Origin: Lytechinus pictus
Taxonomy: Eukaryota > Echinodermata > Echinoidea > Temnopleuroida > Toxopneustidae
Direction of reading: 5' to 3'
NCBI RefSeq assembly: GCF_037042905.1
Contig: NC_087257.1
Location: forward strand, 17,685,001-17,749,000
DNA length: 64,000 nt
The notes beneath the pieces are model-generated. The model was not told the origin of the DNA. It made no database searches and saw only the letters and a program-made list of their open reading frames with translations. Of this stretch, positions 62,201-64,000 are shown piece by piece. The stretch's first letter is position 1. Every line of letters begins with the position of its first letter. A program made the position numbers and the translations under genes.

Positions 62201-63951
62201 TTGCTTGTATGATCGTTCGCGATCATTTGGTCACAATATATGTTGCACAGAATCACAACCGTTGTAAGCAGTCGCAGCCCCAATTGTGAAAGGGGCTTTA
62301 TTCATGTAGCAAAATAGAAAAAAATCAACTTCAATTAATTCAATTAAGCACGTACTAAAAGTTACTACCTATGGTAACCCGACTGCATTATAGTATCACA
62401 TCTTGTTTCTCAAATTTGCTACCAATTAAGTAAACAAATTTTATGGTTAAATTAAAGTCTAATTTGATATAGTGCCTGACCATAGTCATAGATCTATATT
62501 TAAATATATTGAGATAGGAGAATAAGCAAAAAAGACAAACATATTCAACAAACATTGATGCAAATTTTATTTTGTGAAAAGACAATCTTCTAATGTTAAC
62601 ATTAGGCCTAGATCTAATTATAGAACAGGTAAATACAATTGGGAGTAACTGTATAATCCAATGTAATGATCGATTATGAGAGCATGGATACTAACTGTAG
62701 CGTGAGAACAAGGAATCACATACACGATACATTCACATGACATTGGATTCTAAAGGTTAACCCAACAATTGTAAAGACTAAAGTCATTACAATCAAATTC
62801 TGGGCAGCTTCATTATACAAGTGCACTAGTCGACTATGTCTATGAACATATTACACCATGATCATAATCGACTCCTACTCATCGTAAGCTGCCCAGAATT
62901 TGATTGTAATGACTTTTTACAATTGTTAGGTTAACCTTTTTAGAATCCAATGTCATTTGATATAGTCTAACACTAAAAACAGTCATTAGACGTCTCCAGT
63001 CCAGATACTAGTATGGTCGGGGGTCCTAAAGCTGCGCGGGTCCTAAAGCTACGCACCACTCATAGCGCATGCAGTTTTTATGGCAAATGCGCACTCTGTG
63101 TGTGGAACTGTGACTGCAGAGTGACGAACGATTCCTAATCAATTTTTTCTACAGAGGCTGCAGTAAATCTCTAAATGCAGAGAAAACAAACAACTATTTG
63201 GATTTTTGGAGTTATATTCGCTTTAATTTCATTTTATCCTATAATAATGTGAATATATTTTAGAAATTGAGGCACTGGAAAAACTATTCTTTTGCATGAT
63301 AAATCGAGTGCGTAGCTTTAGGACCCCTTCTACATCGGGCGGCGAAATCAAGAGGTGTTCGGAAAACACGGCGGGATTTTCGTGTTAGTGAGTTTTGCGA
63401 TATTTTCTTTTTGGTTAATGATCTTTATAATGTTTGCCACAAATTAGTGAAAGATAATTTGTTGAAATATTAAAATTGGGATAGTTTTTTGTTGTTTGAA
63501 AACAAAGTGCGTAGCTTTAGGTCCCCCCATCATACTACTAGTGAGTCTAATGACGTGTAATCATGGTAATGTAACGTTATAATATGCAATTCCTTATTCT
63601 CACCCTAGTACAGTTAGTATTTTAGTATACATTTGCGCTAGTTTGAAATCATGTTCATCAAAACACAAATAATTTAGAATCTTGGCCAAATAGGCAGAAG
63701 CCTTCTTGGTAAACGCGCTAGTCATGCTAGGGTTTGTCGCTGGAGCCACACACCGTGCGTGGCGTCTGTTGCCCCATCATGGGATAGCTCCGGGGTAGTG
63801 TTTGTTCGGAGTCGACTTCAGCAGCAGCGGCACTGTACTTTCGTTTTCCACTCGATTTTTTTCGTTCAAAAATCAACTCACCTAATCCTTCACACAAATT
63901 AAGAACGAGGCATAAACTGAGGATCGCTGTACAAAGTGAGATTCGGGCCAT
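11008..63951 (-). CDS. PLXDC: Plexin-domain-containing transmembrane receptor (PLXDC/TEM7 family), 13 exons, apparently complete
   Basis: Joined minus-strand exons: 63951-63882, 62117-61951, 54709-54578, 53485-53416, 36516-36394, 33260-33207, 29161-29097, 25593-25497, 24158-24057, 22388-22240, 21450-21426, 11948-11821, 11295-11008. Every intron is GT-AG, phases agree throughout, and the sum is 1470 bases (489 residues plus stop). Vertebrate PLXDC1 and PLXDC2 are about 500 and 529 residues. Order: signal peptide (1-20), variable region (24-79), conserved ectodomain (80-293), PSI domain (294-348), transmembrane helix (about 357-379), cytoplasmic tail (380-489). Family hallmarks seen include FPFYGH, ATQYIAPLM, NFDPS, VGLSD, RRTIY and DRHRQDW. 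In vertebrates these type I membrane proteins are cell-surface receptors, reported to bind PEDF and extracellular-matrix partners; the function here is inferred only. N-glycosylation sequons are at N67, N137, N177, N187 and N277. The stalk between PSI and membrane is much shorter than in vertebrates unless more microexons exist. Whether it is orthologous to PLXDC1 or PLXDC2 cannot be decided by eye. Confidence 0.93.
11384..11462. other. Near-perfect hairpin, 34-bp arms, 11-base loop
   Basis: The left arm 11384-11417 and right arm 11429-11462 pair with only two mismatches; the loop is ACAATAATTGC. It lies in the last intron of PLXDC and could fold in either transcript. It may be a miRNA-like or hairpin-RNA precursor or a tiny MITE remnant. 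Confidence 0.8.
11555..11742. repeat. (ATC)n microsatellite
   Basis: CATCAT/CACCAT trinucleotide repeats with A/C variation over about 190 bp, in the last intron, 78 bases from the transmembrane exon. Histidine-rich or methionine-rich open frames here are artefacts. Confidence 0.95.
11821..11948 (-). CDS. PLXDC: PLXDC transmembrane exon
   Basis: 128 bases, phase 1 in and phase 0 out, acceptor TTTCACAG, donor GTAACT. It encodes a 23-residue hydrophobic helix made mainly of alternating I and V, then FFLMGCLIYAYRNPSS. Basic residues follow on the cytoplasmic side, consistent with type I topology. The vertebrate homologue has a similar I/L/V-rich helix followed by a YMYHHPTS-like stretch. Confidence 0.92.
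16752..16775 (-). CDS. Possible PLXDC 24-base stalk microexon
   Basis: 24 bases flanked by a very good acceptor (about 35 bases of pyrimidine ending TTCTTTCAG) and a GTGAGT donor. Length divisible by 3 and phase 1 in and out would let it slot in frame between exon 11 and the transmembrane exon, adding about eight residues (IAARNSKP or near). It has no detectable homology, as expected for the unconserved stalk, so it could be chance. It could also be alternatively spliced. Confidence 0.4.
18603..19079. mobile_element. MITE with TTTAAAGGGGAAGTTC ends
   Basis: TTTAAAGGGGAAGTTCACCC at the left is mirrored by GAAGAACTTCCCCTTTAAAG at the right, 477 bp apart. Non-coding; the open frame at 18902-19111 overruns its end and is not a gene. 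Confidence 0.8.
19599..20010. mobile_element. About 410-bp foldback element, copy 1
   Basis: Ends GCCCAAATTCACCAAGGTGG and CAACTTTGTGAATTTGGGA are inverted. Interior ACAGTGCGCCAAATTTACGC pairs with GCGTCAATTTGGCGCACTGT. The same plan and sequence are present at 34587-35002. Confidence 0.85.
21426..21450 (-). CDS. PLXDC: PLXDC exon 11: 25-base microexon completing the PSI domain
   Basis: 25 bases flanked by GATTTGCAG and GTAAGT, phase 0 in and phase 1 out. It encodes AQEECYNE and supplies C348, the eighth PSI cysteine. The C-x7-C spacing from C340 resembles the vertebrate C-x8-C in this place. Its length (1 mod 3) is exactly what is needed to join phase 0 exon 10 to the phase 1 transmembrane exon, which strongly supports it. 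Confidence 0.85.
21761..22239 (-). repeat. Tandem copies of the exon 10 3' end plus flanking intron
   Basis: Sense-strand copies of the last 65-75 bases of the PSI exon sit at 22059-22130 and 21861-21935, with a shortened remnant at 21761-21795. Each is followed by GA-rich intron like that after exon 10. Copy 22059 still encodes LNRHRQDWIEADCSE and keeps GTAAAG at the donor position. Copy 21861 encodes FDRHRQDWIEADCSE but its donor is GGAAAG. The remnant keeps only the exon edge. Spacing is 181-198 bases. Confidence 0.9.
22240..22388 (-). CDS. PLXDC: PLXDC exon 10: PSI domain
   Basis: 149 bases, phase 1 in and phase 0 out, acceptor TTCCTGCAG, donor GTAAGT. It encodes residues 294-343, a cysteine-rich PSI (plexin-semaphorin-integrin) fold with C295, C301, C304, C315, C318, C324 and C340. 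It contains RCSSGLDRHRQDWIEADC, nearly identical to the vertebrate protein. The acceptor is preceded by about 430 bases of almost pure pyrimidine on the sense strand. The 3' end of the exon is duplicated downstream. Confidence 0.95.
22396..22830 (-). repeat. About 430-bp GA/CT tract directly upstream of the exon 10 acceptor
   Basis: The plus strand is almost entirely G and A (GAGA, GGAGAG and AAAGAG mixtures). The transcript is therefore a long pyrimidine run ending at the TTCCTGCAG acceptor of exon 10. Open frames seen across it are compositional artefacts. Confidence 0.9.
23003..23065 (+). repeat. About 70-bp repeat family, copy 1
   Basis: Pattern CTTGTGTCAAGACCC, a short AT core, then GGGTCTGTGTCTGCAGAC. 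Copies occur at 23503-23570 in the same orientation and at 39110-39177 inverted. Confidence 0.7.
23503..23570 (+). repeat. About 70-bp repeat family, copy 2
   Basis: CTTGTGTGAAGACCC, core, GGGTCTGTGCCTGCAGAC; 500 bp from copy 1. Confidence 0.7.
24057..24158 (-). CDS. PLXDC: PLXDC exon 9: RRTIYHYH segment
   Basis: 102 bases, phase 1 in and out, acceptor TTTTCTGTAG, donor GTAAGT. It encodes residues 260-293 with SHLVRRTIYHYHNILLNKTL, matching the family RRRTIYEYHRVEL block, and a sequon at N277. It ends just before the PSI domain. Confidence 0.93.
24680..25490 (-). promoter_or_regulatory. Clustered AGGTCA half-sites (DR1/DR2-like) in the exon 8 array
   Basis: Most units read, on the sense strand, AGGTCATCAGGTCAAAGGTT or a close variant. 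This gives AGGTCA-2-AGGTCA (DR2) overlapping AGGTCA-1-AGGTTG (DR1-like), then another AGGTCA about 7 bases on. AGGTCA is the half-site of many nuclear receptors, and DR1 spacing suits RXR, HNF4 or COUP-TF type proteins. The motifs are seen directly; any binding is inference and could be incidental to the repeat. Confidence 0.45.
24719..25496 (-). repeat. Tandem array of the exon 8 3' end plus 5' splice site, seven partial copies
   Basis: On the sense strand each unit has about 64 bases of exon 8 (from AAATGGTCACAAAG to the last exon base), the donor GTAAAAGG, and 42-52 bases of intron. Copies of the exon edge fall at 25384, 25276, 25160, 25044, 24933, 24825 and 24719, with the true exon at 25497. 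Spacing is 106-116. Six of seven copies keep the reading frame of VGLSDGYYIDEPLYP with few changes (for example P to Q before the donor in two copies; D to V and two Y to F in the most distal). The copy at 25384 has a stop and an indel. No copy has a convincing acceptor. Confidence 0.93.
25497..25593 (-). CDS. PLXDC: PLXDC exon 8: VGLSD segment, parent of a downstream exon-end array
   Basis: 97 bases, phase 0 in and phase 1 out, acceptor TTCATTGAAG, donor GTAAAA. It encodes residues 228-259, starting IPEDVNNIGG and ending VTVGLSDGYYIDEPLYP, and matches the family HPVKVGLSDAF block. The last 64 bases, from AAATGG to the donor, are repeated seven more times in the following intron. This copy is taken as the true exon because only it has the 5' half of the exon and an acceptor. 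Confidence 0.92.
25594..29096 (-). other. Intron 7 of PLXDC
   Basis: 3503 bases. It holds the 146-bp array and a 15-base C run at 28109-28123. The rest (27660-29096) is AT-rich without features. Confidence 0.8.
26380..27640 (-). repeat. Nine-unit tandem array, period about 146 bp, in intron 7
   Basis: A shared core (plus-strand GTATGACCAAACAAGCAAAC) recurs near 26426, 26570, 26721, 26866, 27010, 27158, 27304, 27452 and 27591, with spacing 139-151. Seven units carry GTAAGT on the gene's sense strand. Each unit also has an ATGTACATG-type palindrome and a TTTTAGAAGG acceptor-like site. No coding match was recognised. Confidence 0.9.
29097..29161 (-). CDS. PLXDC: PLXDC exon 7: GRFTFQTTL / DGRI segment
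   Basis: 65 bases, phase 1 in and phase 0 out, acceptor CACACTCAG, donor GTAATT. It encodes VGRFTFQTTLISDGRILFAY plus KE, aligning with the family [21 protein letters not shown]. Confidence 0.93.
29971..30400 (+). mobile_element. tRNA-derived SINE with duplicated head
   Basis: Two tRNA-like heads 118 bp apart share GATCTAATCACTAGGAA, GCATCGTGG[T/C]CTAGTGGTTA (A box) and GGGTTC[A/G]AAT[T/C]CC (B box). Only the second is followed by the full body (GGGTACCCGGTAGGAA, CTAAAGCCAGGGTAAT, AGCGCTACATA). This is a partial tandem duplication of the promoter part. Confidence 0.8.
30764..30850. repeat. AAT/AGT trinucleotide repeat
   Basis: Mixed (AAT)n and (AGT)n, about 85 bp, leading into a less AT-rich repeat-like segment (to about 31110). 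Confidence 0.85.
33207..33260 (-). CDS. PLXDC: PLXDC exon 6: FTVEWDDLHVQ segment
   Basis: 54 bases, phase 1 in and out, acceptor CTGTTACAG, donor GTATTA (weaker than its neighbours). It encodes DTAFTVEWDDLHVQHIAA, aligning with the family's TALVVQWDHVHLQ. Confidence 0.9.
33690..34080. repeat. Quasi-palindromic array of a TAGACCAAATGG-type motif
   Basis: In the left half about ten units of the type TTTGGTCTAA/TTCGTCTAAT point one way. In the right half units of the type TTAGACCAAATGG point the other way. Units are about 15-25 bases and diverged. Confidence 0.7.
34587..35002. mobile_element. About 416-bp foldback element, copy 2
   Basis: Ends TGGCCCGAATTCACAA and GGAATTCGGGCCA are inverted. 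The interior is homologous to copy 1, including AACCATGGGTTCAACCGATGG and GTCCACTGTTTGAAGAGTGG-type hairpins. Confidence 0.88.
35100..35350. mobile_element. Foldback element with GAGCATGATGAAATA ends
   Basis: GAGCATGATGAAATA pairs with TATTTCATCATGCTC. Inside, ATGGGGCCCCCAAGATA pairs imperfectly with TATCTTGGGACCCCAAT. It folds over about 250 bp. Confidence 0.75.
35845..36060 (+). mobile_element. SINE body without recognisable head
   Basis: Shares TTTGGCAAGGCG, TTTGCCACTCTCCACCCAGG, GCTACCCAGTAGGAA and GCTAAAGCCAGGGTAAT with the other SINEs. The tRNA-like 5' part is missing or unrecognisable. Confidence 0.6.
36394..36516 (-). CDS. PLXDC: PLXDC exon 5: ATQYIAPLM / NFDPS segment
   Basis: 123 bases, phase 1 in and out, acceptor TTTTTGCAG, donor GTAAGT. 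It encodes residues 147-187 and contains ATQYIAPLMGNFDPS, nearly the vertebrate sequence (ATQYIAPLMANFDPS), then NAS (N177) and the start of an NDT sequon (N187). This is one of the most conserved blocks of the family. Confidence 0.94.
37740..37759. repeat. 20-base C run, longest of many poly-C/poly-G tracts
   Basis: Other runs of 8 or more: 9797-9813, 12611-12624, 28109-28123, 29797-29808, 38234-38243, 38681-38692, 40055-40067, 49937-49948, 51526-51540, 52525-52532, 58815-58826 and 58837-58846. All are non-coding. Confidence 0.95.
39110..39177 (-). repeat. About 70-bp repeat family, copy 3 (inverted)
   Basis: GTCTGCAGGCACAGACCC, core, GGGTCTTGAGACAAG, the reverse of the 23-kb copies. Confidence 0.7.
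39800..39965. repeat. Two-unit tandem repeat, period about 80 bp
   Basis: CGTTCCATAGGGATGCAT and GGCGACCCGTTCCA[A/T]GGACCCC each occur twice. This lies within a decayed, less AT-rich repeat (39600-40080) next to the hAT-like element. Confidence 0.75.
40148..42361. mobile_element. hAT-like non-autonomous element, 2.2 kb, with 7-bp target duplication
   Basis: Ends CAGGGCTCGACACTAGC and GTTAGTGTGGAGCCCTG are inverted repeats of the CAGGG...CACTA type known from hAT transposons. Both sides carry CCCAAGG (40141-40147 and 42362-42368). Both subterminal zones are packed with ACTGGTCCGACA-type repeats. The middle 1.27 kb is CT-rich. No transposase frame is seen; the long open frames across it are compositional. 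Confidence 0.85.
40890..42170. repeat. 1.27-kb degenerate TTTC/TTCC polypyrimidine tract
   Basis: Almost only T and C on the plus strand, made of irregular TTTC and TTCC units, inside the hAT-like element. It generates open frames of up to 446 codons rich in F, S, L and P, with no gene-like sequence. Confidence 0.95.
43358..43870 (-). pseudogene. Unrecognised 170-codon open frame in intron 4, probably a fragment of a decayed gene or mobile-element protein
   Basis: This is the longest open frame in the window that is not low complexity. It encodes a charged, mainly helical-looking protein with a normal amino-acid mix, for example REEMIVLRKDIEENM and EWREKRRELADRIVEKGNLE. It ends KNEA then TAG. 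Upstream, the same strand stays protein-like in another frame (about 43985-43874, with WKQDQYIVEHVMRQVDEIL) up to a stop just before this ATG. So the real protein probably ran through and is now frameshifted. I do not recognise the family. It is not part of PLXDC, and no intron or transposase motif is visible. It could be a retrocopy or an old transposon gene. Confidence 0.4.
45659..45694. other. Short hairpin, 17-bp arms
   Basis: ATTACCATGGACCTATT followed by a 2-base loop and AATAGGTCCATGGTATT. Probably the centre of a decayed foldback element. Confidence 0.7.
47070..47735. repeat. 670-bp purine tract (GGAGAA/GAAAGA)
   Basis: Plus strand nearly all G and A with irregular GGAGAAG units and GAATGGGGA repeats about every 60-100 bases. 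The opposite-strand open frames of Ser/Pro/Phe/Leu are artefacts. Confidence 0.92.
48872..49815. mobile_element. 944-bp element with perfect 20-bp inverted ends including TTAA
   Basis: TTAAGGACGTTCCACAGTTA at the left is exactly inverted at the right. If TTAA is the target duplication, this would suit a piggyBac-like mechanism, though the terminal bases are not typical of piggyBac. The interior has two related blocks, each with GGTGAAAATGACATGGATTT. No transposase frame. Confidence 0.85.
52872..53051. mobile_element. 180-bp MITE with TACACTCTAAA ends
   Basis: CTACACTCTAAATTCCAAGGATT at the left is mirrored by AATCCTTGGACTTTAGAGTGTAA at the right. The interior has repeated AAATCTAAA-type motifs. 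Confidence 0.75.
53416..53485 (-). CDS. PLXDC: PLXDC exon 4: FPFYGH segment
   Basis: 70 bases, phase 0 in and phase 1 out, acceptor ATATTCAG, donor GTAAG. It encodes VRLPFQFPFYGHNITKIYIA plus TG, the family FPFYGH and ATGG blocks, with an N-glycosylation site at N137. It was too short to stand out as an open reading frame and was found from the splice signals and family match. A long GGAA repeat lies about 240 bases upstream in the transcript. Confidence 0.92.
53729..53981. repeat. (TTCC)n microsatellite, about 63 units
   Basis: Essentially pure TTCC for about 250 bp, flanked by mixed TTTC/TTCC (53660-54070). In the transcript this is (GGAA)n, about 240 bases upstream of exon 4. Overlapping open frames of LPSF repeats are artefacts. 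Confidence 0.97.
54421..54534. mobile_element. 115-bp MITE family, copy 2
   Basis: Same ends and core as copies 1 and 3 (GATCATTTGGTCACAATATA, then TGTTGCACATAATCGCAACG). It lies in intron 3, 44 bases from exon 3. Confidence 0.88.
54578..54709 (-). CDS. PLXDC: PLXDC exon 3: start of the conserved ectodomain
   Basis: 132 bases, phase 0 in and out, acceptor ATGCTACAG, donor GTAAGT. It encodes residues 80-123, starting DNHDYYTS and ending LSNSHLTAG. These match the family's DHNYY and LSNTHRQA blocks. Extending the frame past the donor hits a stop after three codons. Confidence 0.92.
54829..55125 (+). mobile_element. tRNA-derived SINE
   Basis: Head GCCGTGGTGTAGTGGTTCTG with a degenerate B box (GTGTTTGAATCCTAG), body CCACTCTCTCCCAGCTAATA and GGGTACCGGTAGGAAAC, and tail AAGTGCTGTATAAAAGCC. 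The ATCCTAGC unit beside the B box is duplicated. Confidence 0.75.
55952..56331. mobile_element. 380-bp Harbinger-like MITE with TTA duplication
   Basis: TACCCCTTTCATAAACC at the left is mirrored by GGTTTATGAAAGGGGTA at the right. TTA flanks both sides, the kind of 3-bp target used by PIF/Harbinger elements. At least six internal copies of ATTATCCGCAT or its complement occur in both orientations. Non-coding. Confidence 0.82.
58194..59756. mobile_element. 1.56-kb TIR element with GTAGGGGAGATC ends
   Basis: GTAGGGGAGATC...GTTAGTTGGAAC at the left is mirrored by GTTCCAACTAACCCCGATCTCCCCTAC at the right. The motif GGGGTAAGTTGGAA or its complement recurs internally (about 58231, 58586, 58635, 59508, 59531, 59557). 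A G run and a C run face each other at 58815-58846. No transposase frame is visible. Confidence 0.85.
61951..62117 (-). CDS. PLXDC: PLXDC exon 2: variable N-terminal ectodomain
   Basis: 167 bases, phase 1 in and phase 0 out, acceptor TTCTATAG, donor GTAAGT. It encodes residues 24-79, poorly conserved in the family. It contains RYRRQ (residues 59-63), matching the furin-type pattern R-x-K/R-R, and an NTT sequon at 67. Human PLXDC2 also has a dibasic RWKR stretch in its N-terminal region, so a processed N-terminus is plausible but unproven. Confidence 0.85.
62186..62300. mobile_element. 115-bp MITE family, copy 3
   Basis: AAGGGGCTTTCACAATTG at the left faces CAATTGTGAAAGGGGCTTTA at the right, the cleanest ends of the three copies. 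It lies in intron 1, close to exon 2. Confidence 0.88.
62737..62956. mobile_element. Long foldback with 70-bp arms
   Basis: The left arm 62737-62812 (ATGACATTGGATTCTAAAGG onward, ending TCTGGGCAGCTT) pairs almost fully with the right arm 62886-62956. The loop is about 73 bases. Confidence 0.85.
63007..63542. mobile_element. TIR element beside exon 1 with GGTCCTAAAGCTACGCAC ends
   Basis: ACTAGTATGGTCGGGGGTCC plus TAAAGCT at the left is mirrored by GTGCGTAGCTTTAGGTCCCC at the right. A second left copy and an internal copy (about 63309-63328) of the same motif are present. It lies about 340 bp downstream of exon 1. Confidence 0.8.
63882..63951 (-). CDS. PLXDC: PLXDC exon 1: start codon and signal peptide
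   Basis: The ATG is at 63951-63949 in a good context (A at -3, G at +4). An in-frame TAG lies three codons upstream (63960-63958), which supports this start. The 23 complete codons encode a short basic start and a hydrophobic core (ISLCTAILSLCLVLNL) ending near CEG, a classic signal peptide. The exon ends in phase 1 at a strong donor, GTGAGT, at 63881. The open frame continues 52 codons past the donor, but that part has no family similarity. Confidence 0.9.
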
Positions 63952-64000
63952 TTTATGCTACTCTTTAAGTGGACTGAGAAGAAGGTTTCTGATTTAATAA
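63952..64000 (-). promoter_or_regulatory. 5' UTR of PLXDC (partial)
   Basis: These 49 bases lie upstream of the start codon and are cut by the window edge. They hold an in-frame stop just before the ATG. The transcription start and promoter core are outside the window or not recognisable here. Confidence 0.5.

Larger units (their letters stand above)
62118..63881 (-). other. Intron 1 of PLXDC
   Basis: 1764 bases. It holds three TIR/foldback elements listed separately (63007-63542, 62737-62956, 62186-62300). The rest is AT-rich with no gene seen. Confidence 0.85.

Noticed and set aside
63727..63881. Read-through extension of exon 1 into intron 1 (about 50 extra codons)
   Set aside because: A strong GTGAGT donor and correct phase joining to exon 2 explain the exon. 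The extension has no family match, though an intron-retaining isoform cannot be excluded.

Overview
This is an AT-rich animal nuclear sequence with long introns. It is packed with short inverted-repeat DNA transposons, tRNA-derived SINEs, microsatellites, poly-C/poly-G runs and the palindrome TACATGTA. That mix, with a plexin-domain-containing receptor gene as the only clear gene, suggests an invertebrate deuterostome. An echinoderm, probably a sea urchin, is my best guess (inference from repeat style, not proven).

One gene dominates. On the minus strand a plexin-domain-containing transmembrane protein (PLXDC/TEM7 family) runs from the start codon at 63951 to the stop at 11008. I could place 13 exons with consistent GT-AG boundaries and phases. 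Together they give 1470 coding bases, or 489 residues. Layout: signal peptide (exon 1, 63882-63951), a variable N-terminal stretch with a furin-like RYRR site (exon 2), the conserved PLXDC ectodomain (exons 3-9), an eight-cysteine PSI domain (exon 10 plus a 25-base microexon), a transmembrane helix (11821-11948), and a proline-rich cytoplasmic tail with a PPxY motif (11008-11295). A further in-frame 24-base microexon in the juxtamembrane stalk is possible at 16752-16775.

The most unusual structure lies in introns 7-10. Just downstream of exon 8, the last 64 bases of that exon plus its 5' splice site and about 45 bases of intron are repeated seven more times (24719-25496, period 106-116). Every unit carries AGGTCA half-sites spaced like nuclear-receptor DR1/DR2 elements. 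Just downstream of exon 10 the same thing has happened again: the exon's 3' end plus donor region is repeated at 22059, 21861 and, as a remnant, 21761. A third array in intron 7 (about 26380-27640, nine units of about 146 bases) places a GTAAGT in sense orientation in most units. So the gene contains three arrays that multiply 5' splice-site-like sequence in the sense direction.

Region by region: 1-11007 is the 3' flank and probable long 3' UTR, with several MITE-like foldbacks and one reverse SINE. The extreme left may hold one or two exons of another, plus-strand gene (weak). 11008-36516 holds exons 5-13 and the arrays. 36517-53415 is a 16.9-kb intron with a 2.2-kb hAT-like element, a 944-bp TTAA-ended element, a 670-bp purine tract, and an unrecognised 170-codon open frame at 43358-43870 that looks like real but decayed protein sequence. 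53416-63951 holds exons 1-4, a (GGAA)n tract of about 250 bp, and further TIR elements. One of these sits within 350 bp of exon 1.
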